Shown: positions 20,036-31,441 of the stretch, piece by piece
Position numbering within the stretch: position 1 is the stretch's first letter
Layout of the letters: each line of letters starts with the position of its first letter
DNA from: Chytridium lagenaria
Taxonomy: Eukaryota; Chytridiomycota; Chytridiomycetes; Chytridiales; Chytridiaceae
Direction of reading: 5' to 3'
Assembly: GCA_025449115.1 (NCBI GenBank)
Contig: JAHLKC010000008.1
Coordinates: 1 to 64,000, forward strand
Length of the DNA stretch: 64,000 nt
The notes under the pieces: generated by a model
What the model saw: only the letters and a program-made list of their open reading frames with translations
Databases searched by the model: none
Told to the model about the DNA's origin: nothing
Position numbers and translations under genes: made by a program

Positions 20036-22025
20036 GAAAGAACACCACTGAAGTCCAATCAAGACCTTTTCATAGAAGTTTTTCGGTGGTAAGTTAAAGC
20101 CATTCAAATATGTCAAAAGACGAGGTGCAGTGGATGTGAGGGTCATGAATATTTTTCGCGATAGTGTTTCAACTGTTGTTTGTGTAGAGATGGAGCCCTC
20201 GAGAGATATGGGTGGATTCTGACGATAAAAGCCGGGGTTGTTGTTAGGGGTTGGCCAGACGTGGGCATGAGTCAGGCCGAGGCGCAAAGTCTCCCACAGA
20301 TAACGTTTCCCAAAAAAGTAAGGTGACAATCAGAGATGGTGTGACATTCTTATAATTTCCATTTATCATTAATTCGTTATGGTTGGCGACCCTCCCGAGT
20401 CTGTGGATGACGCCGTTAATCACTATCCATCAATGTCAAAGAACAAAGCTTACTTTTGGTAAAAAGAAGCATACTGCTTCAACGCGTATCACTACCAAAA
20501 CACCTCGTCCTCCAAAACCATCCTCTGCATTTGATCAGTCATTGCAGTAGACACAATCTGCAAAGGAATGATAAGCGTAGTGAATCGAAGCAAGATATGA
20601 AGATTACACAGATTGGGTATACTTTGAGGGCATACTCTAACCCAGGTCGCAGTCATTGGAATATCGCTCCTTTTGTCCTGCTCACCCCTAACGCGTTGTG
20701 ATATAAAGTGCTTTAGGGGCTTGTGGGGACTGAAGAGGACTTTATCGATTTCACAGTGATGTGAATGATGGCCATGGGTTGGCGGCAAGTGGATATTTAT
20801 TGATAATGCTCTTATTACATTATTGTAGGTAATAAATATTCACTATTTATTTATACGCTGATAGAGAATAATCAATCAATACTTTATCCAATTCCAAATG
20901 TTATTTATTTATGAATACGATCTCATTTACCAATTATTAATTAACACATATTAGTCATTAATTATTAATAAATAATATGTTTATCACCTCCATGGAAATT
21001 TGCATAAAATAAAGAGAAAATGTCGGAACACAAAATATTATTATTCATATTATTATAAAGGAAACACAAGGAAAGATAAGGCAGAGAGAGAAGACAAGAA
21101 GGAAGGGAAGAAAAAGAGAAAAGATCGTGTAACCATCAGATGATGAGATATTTGATAAAATAATTATTAATATTTCAATCAGGTGCATTAATTAAAAAAG
21201 AGAAAAAACGTGACTGATTCAATAGAAAATGTCAGAAGATTGGGGTATTGAATTAATGAAATTAAATTAATGAATAAAGCATGACAGTTGGTCACAAGAT
21301 TGCGTGCTTTTTATATAATTTAAGTATTTATTTAATATTCTTTTTTTCCACCCGAAGGCTCATCGGGATGATGATGATGATGATGATGGAATAATGGAAT
21401 CGAATGGAATGTCAGGAATTCAATTATATTTAGTAAAAAGTAATCGATTGACACGTAAAATCAATTAATAAAACGCAAAGAGATATAATTATAGAGGAAT
21501 CATACAATTCTCTACGTGATAATAATTGTTATTTTTTCTGTTTTTCAGCAAAATCCAAACCATAGCCAAAGACATAAAGTGAAATAATAAAAAAACAAAT
21601 GGGCGCCATGGAGCAATCCCTCTTCATCGCAACATCTACTCCTTCAATTGTATCAACAAAAGAAAGAGAGGTGAAGGCGGGAGAAAGGGAAAGGTGGGCC
21701 CTTCTTTTTAAAAAGTTGCAAGTAGTAGGTAAAGCGGGTAGGGTGTGTGCAAGATGGGGGAAAAAATAAAACAGGATTCCTTTGTACAGTACAGCAAGTA
21801 TAGAAGAGAAAAAGGTACGGGGGGAGAAACAAAACAAAAAAAAAAAACATAACCCAAGAAGAACATGGAAAGCTTCGTGCACAAAGAGGAGATGCGTGGT
21901 TTTCGTTTTCGTTTTTGTTTTCTAAAAAGTGCGTTGCGTGCGTGGAAAAATAAAATAAACACAGGAATAAAACAGGAGCGTGGGTTGTGGTATAACAAAG
22001 GAAAGCAACTACTGCTGCCAATGGG
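20036..22025. other. Long AT-rich spacer
   Basis: No supported gene. It includes a GAT microsatellite near 21371-21390 and purine-rich tracts at 21060-21130 and 21655-21850, whose complements give Phe-rich shadow frames. Confidence 0.45.
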
Positions 22026-22677
22026 TCAACCCCAATCCACCAACGCTGTTTGATGTTGCTGTTGCAAAGGTTGGGGAGTGTGTCGCATTTTGCTCCTCCT
22101 CAACAGTGGTGGGAACGTAGGAGGTGATTCTGGTGAAGCCGAGAACATGGCGTAAGAGGGTGACGAGTATGCGGAAGACGATGAGGAGCGGATGGATTGG
22201 GATGGGATGGAGGCTGCTGGATGTTGGTGAGGTGATGATGCTGTTGTGGGTGATGATGCTGTTGTGGGTGATTTTGTTGAAGAGTTTGTCGGTGATGGGT
22301 AAAAGGCGGATGCGGCTTGATGTTGGTTGGGAATGTATTTGGTGGTGGAAGGCATATCGATAGTGTCAAAGGGGACGGGGCTGAACCGTTGTTGTTGAGG
22401 AGAGTACTGTTGATGTTGATGTTGTTGGATAGAAGAGTTTGTGGAATCCTGACGAACGATAAAGTCCATTCGGAGGCACTGAGGAGAGCAGTAGAGACCT
22501 TGGTGCTATAGAGAAGAAAGTGTGAGTTTCGGGTTGAAAGAAACCAAAAAGAAGGAAGGATATGGAATCGAGTAGAACATGGAAATCGAATCTCTATTCA
22601 TAAAAAGAAAAGGTAATCGTTGTTCTTACCTCTATCCGTTTCTCGCAAACGAGACACCACTGCACAAAGTAATCCAT
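22026..22677 (-). CDS. ECL1-like zinc-binding protein
   Basis: Two exons (22677-22630 and 22505-22026) join to about 175 residues. The joined N-terminus reads WCLVCEKRIE then GLYCSPQCLRMD. That is the short CxxC...CSxxC treble-clef-like zinc motif of the fungal ECL1 family (extenders of chronological lifespan, nutrient and stress-linked regulators in yeasts). The rest is low-complexity Gln/Pro/Ser-rich sequence, including a PTTASS duplication, as is usual for these proteins. The intron splits the motif exactly between its two halves, which supports the splice model. The role in this organism is inferred from the family. Confidence 0.7.
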
Positions 22678-22679
22678 CT

Positions 22680-24350
22680 TGTTGAAGATTTGAGAAGAAG
22701 AAGGTACGTGGGTTTGAAGAGTTGAAGGTAAGAGGAGAGAGAACGGCCGTCTTTCAGAATGATGATGAAAAGTGGAGGGAAAGGCTGGGTTATTTATATA
22801 TTCAATGTCGCCCGTCTTTCTTTTATGCAACAAAATGGATAGTGGATGATATGAAGGGTAATGGAAGGGGTGCTGTCTGCCTCCTTTTTTATATCTTTTT
22901 TTTATTTATAATTTCAAATAATAAAAAATTCGTTTTTTTGCATAAAAATGACCACCATCAGCTGGCTGGCTGGCTGGCTCATAATCATTTTTATTAATAA
23001 ATAAAAAATAAAATATTAATTTGAAATTGAAATTTCGCAATCTTCTGTCTGGTTCACGTGTGGTATAAGTATGCTGTATGAGCGATATCCCTTGATGCTG
23101 ATTGGTCAATTCGATCAATAAAATAAATAAAATAAATAAAATAATAATAATAAATAATAAAATAAAATAAAGATAAGTCAACCCCTAACAGTCACACAAT
23201 CTATTTCCATTTCGAATGATAAAACAAATAATGTCACGCCTTTTTCTTGATACTTAACGTGATGTTTGCGCCATAGACAAAACACCATAAAAGGAAACCA
23301 AAAAAGATCAAAAAGCATTTCTTTTTATTATTCATTCATTTATTCATTTATTTATCATTAGGGGTTGAAGCTCGGGTGCGACTGCGTGCATGTCCCCGAC
23401 CTTAATTATTTCCATTATTTACAGAGTCACAAGAGTGAGTGGCATGAATAAAACAAAGGAAGAAAGGGTCTTTTCCGCTTATCATTATTATTATTATTAA
23501 TGAATTCTTGCAAATCGGAACAAAGAGGACCATGGGATACACATCACCACAAATGAAAAAAGAAGAAAAAAAACGTGACGCGCGTCACATCTCCCCTCAT
23601 CATCTTCTACCATCGCGACATTGCAAAAACGCGTGCTTGCTCAGAAAAAACGTGTTTAGAGTGCGTGCATCATTTACTTGTCCTCTTCACGACAACAACG
23701 ACGCCACCCCCTATGCAATCTGTTTCTCCCAACAACTTTATGGGGATGTACAAGACCCGCGTTTTTTTTTAACTCATCCACTGACCCCTCATCTGCCCAT
23801 CTCTTCCCATTTCAATTTAAATGAGGATCTCCTGTCAGCCCCCATCTCCCCGTCAGCCGCAACCGCGACCTCGTTTTGGGACAGGACGAAAAGCGAGTCA
23901 TGATGTGTCGTGAAGGTGTTTGAGCGGAACCATTTGTATAATCTAGTTTCTCTTTGGGGAGGTTTGAGGGTTTTCTTATCGACACCATCTTTACGCGATA
24001 TGATCAGAAAGGTGGGTAGACGATTTAGTCAGTTGGTTATGACCCCCGCAAAGGTCTTTTGGAGAAGGTGAAAGGACGGCACGGACTATTGTGCTTAGGT
24101 TGAAAGGTGTGAGGAGCCGGAAGCGTTTGTTCTTTATATCACCATCCATCGTCATCCTCTGTTAGACTACAGAACATCCCATTTAATGATCAACCGCATG
24201 ATATTAATAAGGACCAAACAACAAAGCTTGAATAAACATTGCCATCGCATACATCATCCCACATAAAAGCCCTCTTCCACAACCTCAACCAAATCCCCAT
24301 CCCCTGTTCATCGCACTCCAAAACATCAGACCTCCTCAAATCACCAACAC
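22680..24350. other. Intergenic, simple repeats
   Basis: Contains a GGCT tetranucleotide run near 22964-22978 and AAATA/AATAAT runs at 23117-23170. The plus-strand frame at 23508-23903 has no protein-like features. No gene is supported. Confidence 0.45.
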
Positions 24351-24351
24351 C

Positions 24352-24516
24352 ATGACGGACTCGACCGATTCCCTCAAAAAAACCCCCCGTCGTTACACGA
24401 TCCCCTTATTCCGCCAAAAAAATAAAACGCCTGCTGATCAAAATTGCTTTGCTCATGACCCAGCCAGGCCCATGATCAAAAAAACCCAATCGAGACAAAA
24501 ATCAGCCACGCCATAA
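24352..24516 (+). CDS. Possible short basic protein
   Basis: A 54-residue frame starts in a good context (CACCAACACCATGACGG) and is strongly basic (KKTPRRYTIPLFRQKNK). It stops at 24514. The next frame continues in a protein-like way (IIDTPPLKPNVIADTIPT), so the gene may be longer with an intron or an indel. No family is recognised. A second small hydrophobic frame at 24637-24762 is equally unsupported. Confidence 0.25.
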   Translation: MTDSTDSLKKTPRRYTIPLFRQKNKTPADQNCFAHDPARPMIKKTQSRQKSATP

Positions 24517-25136
24517 TTGATACGCCTCCCCTTAAACCAAATGTGATTGCGGATACTATCCCAACGTGATGTTGATACGGGTTGTTTGCTTGTACGGGAT
24601 TTTTTTTTCATAACATATTCATATGTACGTGATGCCATGAAACGCTTTGCACCATTGGATACCCTTGTGATATTGGTTTACGGTGTTTTGTTCTTCTCAA
24701 GTATGGAACACGTGCATGGCAAAGGTTGGCAAAGGAGATTTGGAGGGGTTTTACGGGTGTAAGCTGCAGGATAGAGGTGGTGGTGAAAAGCCTACCTCTA
24801 TTGCGTATACTAAGTTCGTCTAGTTTTCTCTTTAGCGTTTAAGGCCATCGCCGGGCACGCCGCGACAAAACATCAAAAATGTGAATAAAGGCAAGACATA
24901 ACCATCTCACATATTATCGCACAAAGAAATGAGAAAAATAGGGAGTATAAAGTCCATCTCTACGGCGTATAGGCTCGGCAACGTCAATCCCGAATCTCTC
25001 AACCTCCATCACTCTCTTGCGTAAAGCGTGCGACGGCGATTACATTCGATAGACGCTACCCCATTGTGTGAAGATCCTCCTGTTCATTCTACGTATCTAT
25101 CATGCATATAGCTGTTGTAAATTATTGATGCCACCA

Positions 25137-25341
25137 TTCTTTTGAGCGGTGATCTTTGTGGCCCAAAGTGACCGCGGAATTCTTTTGAGAAGTGGTCTTT
25201 GCGGCCTAAAGTGACCGCGGAATTCTTTTGAGAGGTGGTCTTTGCGGCCCAAAGTGACCGCGGAATTCTTTCAGAGCTTGTATTTGCGGCCCAAAGTGAC
25301 CGCGGAATTCTTTTCAGAGCTTGTATTTGCGGCCCAAAGGT
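25137..25341. repeat. 43-bp minisatellite
   Basis: Nearly five tandem copies of a 43-45 bp unit run TTCTTTTGAGAGGTGGTC, TTTGCGGCCCAAAGTGACCG, CGGAA. Copies differ by a few substitutions, and the last two share the GAGCTTGTATTTGCGG variant. This suggests expansion by local duplication. No coding frame spans it. Confidence 0.9.
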
Positions 25342-26112
25342 TAGGGAATTTGCGGTTCGCCATAATCATAATGTAACGATGCAGAGGAAATAGAAGACAC
25401 CATCATAATGTAACGATGAAGAGGAAATATAAGACACCCCCAATACCACATGTCCTTGACGCTGTCTGTCGATCCACTTGTTGTTGAGTTAGTATTAAGA
25501 TAGTGACATATTATAATGGACACTCCAATAAAGTTTTTGTTAAAAAACGATGTAAACGGGACGTTTTTTTTTATCACTTCCAATTGATAAGGTGAGTATT
25601 GAGAAGTCTTCCCAAAAGTTGCCTCCGTCTCGACACCGGTGATCGGCCCGTTCTAATTTTGATGACAAAATATTACAAATATGCACATATTGTTAGTCAC
25701 AAGTAATAAGCCCATGAAAATGGGGTGTTTATATGCAGATGCGTTAGGGTTACAAATACGCACGCCTTTGCCCAGTATGCAGTAGTGCCTGAGCAGAGTT
25801 TAAAATTTTCCATCGTATATAAACATCAAGTTCAAACTATAACGTCTCTTCGTTATCAGTGGTCCAATGAACTCTAATTTTTGAGACACCCGTCCATGCG
25901 TTTGTGATTCTCGCTATACTTTCAATGCTGACTTTTTGCATATTTCATGATGATCATCAGTCTCCTTCAAGCTTGCCGGTTTGGTGGATTAGAGGAGTAA
26001 CAAATAGTGGCAAGAGTGATATGAGGAACATTGTATTAAAGCATGTACATTATATAACTATGGGGAGTGTTTCTTTTTACATTAACACAAAGGGTTATTT
26101 AAAAAAGAGAGT

Positions 26113-26238
26113 CTGAAGCATCTTAACAATGCGGTATAGCGTATATCCTGTTTTCTGGGACGCAACTCCCAGTCTGAAGCATCTTAACATGGCGGTGCAG
26201 GTTCCGTAGCGTATGTCCTGTTTCTCTGGGACGCACCT
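26113..26238. repeat. Tandem duplication of a gene 3' end
   Basis: Two adjacent ~60-65 bp copies begin GTCTGAAGCATCTTAACA and continue through GTAGCGTATGTCCTGTTT and CTGGGACGCACCTCC with small differences. The right copy is the end of the minus-strand gene that stops at 26184. The left copy lies beyond that stop. Confidence 0.75.
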
Positions 26239-27348
26239 CCTGGTCTAGGATACAGCTGAGAAGTATAAGCGGGAGGATTGCTATAAACTTGCTGCGGAGG
26301 AACGTAAGGTTGACTTGAATATTGAACAAGATAAGAGGGAGGTTGTTGGTAAACCGGTTGCTATAACACCAAATCAATATTGTTTTTGTTCAAACAGGAA
26401 TAAACTTACAATGCCATAAGTCATGGTGACGGAGGTTTCTCGCAAGTTTGTTTGATTATTGGTTTGAAGTGATCGTAAAGCTCGAGATTTCTTTTGTTTC
26501 ATGATTATGAAGATTGTTATTCCGACCACGACGAGGAGAAAGACGGCGCTGCTGATAGCGTAAACGATAATCGTAGAACTAAAAGGTTGAAAGCTTGACG
26601 TTGATGATTGTTCAATATCGCCTCCGACACCAAGTGTCACGTTTTTCCCGTCAAGAGAGGCGAAACGGCCGACTGTGAAATGCGGGGATAAGTAAGCACA
26701 AAGGTTCTGCAACCGAAATAGGGAAAACAATAGATTGGAATTAAACTAAAAGGTGGACTTACCCTTTATATATGTAGTGGTTTGCGGAAAGCCCTTGTAA
26801 GGACTTTCACGCAACTTGATGATTTTGTTTACAAACACCGCACATCCTTCTCTAGACCCCAGAGCAGTTACATCCCCCAATTTTCCGCTAACGATACCAT
26901 CACATTGTTCGGTATCTAAACAGACGGTTCTACAGATTAATTCGCTGTCGTAGATGACGCATGGCTCTGTTGGTTTGGGTGGGCATTCCATGAGCTGTGT
27001 GATGGGGTTCATCAGCATAGTATTTGGTGGTGAGTTGTCTGAACCCTATGAGGAGGCTGCTGACGTCGGTGGGTATGGTGATGGAGGGGCTGTACGTTAA
27101 CAGAACAAAGCGTTAGCGTCTATTGCACTATTGAAGAATATCATAGGAATGCATATAGAACATAACATGACCAGTTTTTCTCGCATACGTTGCCGTAAGT
27201 TGGTCCTTTGTTCAAGAATTCAAAAACGCCTCGGTTCTACTTACAGCTTTGTAGTTGTGGATGTGGTTGTAGAGACAATCGAGTTGGTAGTCAATGTAGT
27301 TGATAACGACAGTACTGTCGATGGAGTTGAAGTAGTCGATGTCTCCAT
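26184..27348 (-). CDS. Ser/Thr-rich single-pass membrane protein with Pro/Tyr-rich tail
   Basis: I do not recognise the family. Reading the minus strand there is first a Ser/Thr-rich stem (STTSTPSTVLSLSTTLTTNS). A cysteine-containing ectodomain follows (PPKPTEPCVIYDSELICRTV ... CDGIV ... GCAVFV) and then NLCAYLSP. One membrane helix (IIVYAISSAVFLLVVVGITI, reverse of about 26580-26510) is followed by a basic KQKKSRALR stop. The cytoplasmic tail is rich in Pro, Gln and Tyr (QPVYQQPPSYLVQYS, PPQQVYSNPPAYTSQ), as in adaptor-binding or aggregation-prone tails. The last intron has donor ATT|GTAAGT. The N-terminus and signal peptide are not resolved: further Cys-containing frames up to about 27590 may be additional exons. 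Confidence 0.55.
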
Positions 27349-27599
27349 GTTATTCGTTGGAGACAGTTTTAGGGGATCCAACGAGTATGATGTTTACTGC
27401 AGAGTGGAGAAGACGCGGTTACAAAAAGCACCTGGAAGTATTTTTTATGTGTCCGTTTTGTTGAAATGGGTGAGCCCACAGAAACTGTATTCCAGGTGCA
27501 TCATCAGCAGTGGGCAGAGTTCAACAATGTTTTCGCACCCATCAAATTCTCATGTGCATGCGAGTTGCGACAACTTTTCCCTATAAACAGCCACCGTCA

Positions 27600-28043
27600 A
27601 AACATTGTGTAATGCTAGGATTTAAAAAGATGGTTCGGGTCACGTTCAAAAAACCACTCCCCTTCACGAGACCTCCGTCTTCACTTTTCATCGGCCATTT
27701 CGTTCTTCAGATCAGTCAGCGTCTCAGAGCACGGCTTGAAATAACGTGTATTTTAAAACGAAACAAGCGTGACGGCTCTCTCAACGTATATTCATCCATA
27801 TGGAACTTGAACAGAAAAACATCACATATAAAAAGGTCTCCACATTATGACTAACACAAACCAATCTTCCCGCCCAATAAATATTTCCATGTTTTAACCC
27901 TTAGAACTTGTGAAAGCTTTCGACGGCCTTCATATCGGTTCATGAAACCACGAAAAAAAAAAGGAGATAAAAACAACTCAAAAAACGAACGTCATCTTCG
28001 CAAATCACGTTACTATAATCTATATTTCGTCACTTAACTTGAT
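27600..28043. other. Spacer
   Basis: AT-rich spacer between the membrane protein and the CobW gene, with no gene seen. Confidence 0.4.
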
Positions 28044-29208
28044 TTAATGTAGTAATTCACAACACCCTTCCTCAACTCCAAGCCCCTCCGCTATCCGTTT
28101 CCTCAACCCCCCAACTGCACTCCCATCACCGACAAAAGCACCCCCTCCCTCCCCTCCTTACTCTCCACCCACGTACACCTCCCAAACGCCCAATTCAAAA
28201 TCCATGCCCCCCAACTCCCCCAAAAACCCCTTTACTCTATACACACTATCCCCGATTTTAGAAAACACCTCCTCAACAACCTCTTTATCGATACTCTTGG
28301 TACTCGTGATCTAAAAAACATCAGCGTAAAAAGAGGCGAGGAAACCCTAACCTGTATGATATCGATTTCCTTATGATGGTGTTCATCCATCACTAACCCA
28401 TTCTTCTCCTCCGTCAACGCAAACAACTTTGTGTCAATCCCAAACACGACATCCGTTGAAACACCTTCAAGTCCCTCACACTTCAATTTGGGTGTATCCT
28501 CATTCAAATCATTGATCCGGTCTAAAACAAGATCAAGGTCGCGTTCCGACACCTAACACCATTAAAGCCAAACACCAATGATAAATCACCCACAAGTTCA
28601 TGCTTGGAGAGTAAAATCAGATCCGTGTATTTCGCCTACAATAATATATAAGCGGGGAATATTGAATGGCAAAATAAACCTGCAACTTTGCTGTGTAAGA
28701 GGTATCTTCATATCCCCTAAAATTCACGCAATCCACAATCGTCACAATCGCATCAAGTGAGAACCCTTGATCCGCGATTTGCCGAACCTGCCAAGCCAAA
28801 GGCGCTACAATCATTCAAAATCCCACATCATGCGCACGGGGGGTGGAAAAAAACACTAACCTGGAAACGCCGACCCTGACGTCTCGATAATAATTCTATC
28901 CGGGTTGAACTTCTCTATCCAAAGCAATCAATCAAAAAATCCACTCATCATCCCCCACCTTTGATCTCCAGCAACGCCGTCTTCATCTGCCCTACAAGCA
29001 CACAACACAGACATCCGTTCATGATCTCCGTCACTTCAACATTACTCTGCGCAGCGATTTGCGAGTCAACGCTGACTTCCCCAAACTCATTCTTGAGGAT
29101 AACGACTTTGTATGAAGGTGGAAGACGACGTATGAGCGCTAGAATGGTTGTGGTTTTGCCGGCACCAAGGAAACCGGTGAAGATGGTGACTGGTGTGGTT
29201 GCAGGCAT
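28044..29208 (-). CDS. CobW/ZNG1-type G3E GTPase (zinc metallochaperone family)
   Basis: The protein starts at ATG 29208 with the P-loop FTGFLGAGKTT, then NEFGEVSVD and the metal-binding CLCC motif (NGCLCC). IIETSGSAFP follows, and a segment at the usual G4 position reads LLSKHELVSERDLD. CobW-family members load zinc or cobalt onto client enzymes; eukaryotic ZNG1 serves methionine aminopeptidase 1. The His-rich MDEHHHKEIDI and a C-terminal domain (VYRVKGF ... WILNWAFGRCTWVES ... LLSVMG) are present. Short introns interrupt it, including one between KHEL and VSERD. Two oddities: SKHE replaces the canonical NKxD, and the C-terminal domain is readable only through two opposite one-base slips at G6 runs near 28207 and 28108. 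Confidence 0.85.
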
Positions 29209-29313
29209 TTTTGGGTATGATGATTCTTTGCAACACCATGCAAGTCAAGAAAAGCCCAACCTCCACGACGCACGTATCGATTAATTATAAAAACCGTCGC
29301 CCCCCTCCATAAT

Positions 29314-30805
29314 TTATTTATCAAGTAACTTTGACGTTATAATCTCATACGCTACACACTTTCTGTACACGGGCATATTATCTTGTGAAAATCCAAATTC
29401 GGCTTCCCTACTCACATGCTCGGCAAACATGATTGTAAACACCCCACAATCATATCCATTCATCTGCTTCGGGATATCTACGCCCGGTGAGTTATTTCTG
29501 CAAGTGAAACTATTATTACCTTCGGTTGATGGTCTTTCCATTCCTCTAAATTAAACGGTTTTTTCTTCTTATCTATGGATTCTTGCTCAAGGTAATTCCG
29601 GAGAACCTTTGAAGCATGTTAATACAGCCGATGGCATAATGAGAAATTTGAAACGGTGGTAATGGGGAGAAAGTCACCTTGAGGGTATCATTACGTCCAA
29701 GCAAAGAATCGTTAATACTCGATCAGCTTTTTCTTGAAATTGATGACAGCGCAACACCAATGCATACCAAGATGCACCGGAATAATAACATAATCTAGTG
29801 CAAACACATCAAACTATGATAAAAATCAGTATATGCCCTTTCACAAAAACCTATTTACCTTTTTTGCTCCATCGTCGCACTTTTGGGTAACCACCTTGAC
29901 ATAGTGAGGTATAGAAAAATGTGTTGAAGTAATGGATTTTAGGAAAGTGGAGGTTTTACGGGAACGGTCCATGAGCATTTCACCATAAAAGTTTATGACC
30001 TGGCTTGTGAGAGTCGAATGAAATAGTAAGGTACCTCATCGTTCAGCCATTTTCCATCCCGTAGTGTACGTAAATCGTCGGCTGAGATAATCATGTTGAA
30101 ACCAGTTGCTACAGTGGAATCGGGAGACTGCTTCATAGCACGAGCAACCTTTACAAAGATTAATGGATGGAAATGAGGAGTGTTAAACCTTTTCTTCAGC
30201 GCCATCTGGTAAAACGACTTTGATTTTATCGATAGCTGGAAGAAAATTAAGTTGATTTAACTGTATATGCTCGTACCGCTAAGCTAAAATAATAAAAATG
30301 ATACTTAGTATCGGACAAAAAAAAGTGTAGATAAATACCTTTTTATACAATTCTTATCTTGCCGAAGCAACTGGTTATATGCAGCCCGAGATTCTTCGCT
30401 ATCTGTCGCACTTCTTTAAAACGTATTATAGTTGGCTCTGCATTGTCTTAAAATAACCTATAGATCGATTGCCGACTCAACGTCGTTTCAATCCTTCTTT
30501 GCAATTGTATAATCCAAGCTCCATCCTGAAAAAAGCTTGACGCTAGTTTCTGTGGATTCTTTTCCGAGACCTCAATGTACCGCGACACAGCGCCAGCATA
30601 GGATTTAAAGTCTATCGTTTTCTTTAGCTAGGATTGTTGTGAGGTTGTTGTTGTACCATCGCTGACTTGAAGGGAGGTGGCGAGGGCTTTTTAGGATGCT
30701 TAAAGGGATATACGTTTGCGATGAGACGGCGGAGGCTTTGTATGCGTTGGGCCTTTTTGGAGATGGTGGGGATGATGTGGTCCGATGGATTGGTGTCAGC
30801 GACAT
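29314..30805 (-). CDS. Ulp1/SENP-type SUMO protease (C48)
   Basis: The catalytic domain is spread over several exons. In order: [17 protein letters not shown] (substrate-binding loop), [16 protein letters not shown] carrying the catalytic His, [11 protein letters not shown] with the Asp, and [16 protein letters not shown] with the nucleophilic Cys and the preceding Gln. These match the His-Asp-Gln-Cys arrangement of cysteine proteases that mature SUMO and remove it from targets. The stop TAA is at 29314. The N-terminus from about 30805 is Ser/Pro-rich, as usual for the non-catalytic region. Exon joins there are unresolved. The gene sits about 105 bp upstream of the CobW start on the same strand. 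Confidence 0.8.
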
Positions 30806-31440
30806 AGTTGAGGCATGCCCAAAATTTTCAAGACAATCACACCTGAGAAGTTCAAACGGAGCCCGTCATTGTAAGAGTCCGTTCTGGACGGCCATGCTCC
30901 TTTAGTAGCTACTAACTTCTTTACCCGGTTCAAAAGTCTTCCTTTTTCCATTATCATTTAAAGAAATCTGTAAAACCGCCTTATGCCAGCCTTCTTTGTT
31001 TTGTACATATTCGAATTGTTTTTTACACAATTTATGAAAGCTGCCTGAATATCAACTTATCAAAGTTTCTGTTCCATTCAAATCCTGTTTTTCATCATTT
31101 CCTTGCTCCTAGTGAAAGATGTTTGCCATCGTCAATGTTGTGTTTATCGGCACTTTCAAATATAAGATAAGAGTTCTAATTTATAAAAATCAAATTATAT
31201 GTACTTGCGTTTCATATCATAATCTGTGTAAAATTCTCTCTGTAATTTCTTTCTTCGGGCATTCCGTCAATATGTGCCATTGAGCTATGTCGCTAACTTC
31301 GCTAACTTTATGCGTTATCTACCTTTATCTTACTACTGCTCACAAAGCTTCTGGACATCGAAATGTGGACGAAAATGCAGCTATTTTTCTACCCATAGTA
31401 ATCCAATTTATTGCCAAGTCAATTCATGTCCATATACTCA
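30806..31440. other. Spacer
   Basis: AT-rich with no recognisable coding; the plus-strand frame at 31274-31615 is mainly a shadow of the IFT56 3' end. Confidence 0.5.
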
Positions 31441-31441
31441 A

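Noticed and set aside
21529..22021. Hydrophobic minus-strand ORFs
   Set aside because: Overlapping frames over a purine-rich tract downstream of the ECL1-like gene; composition shadows.
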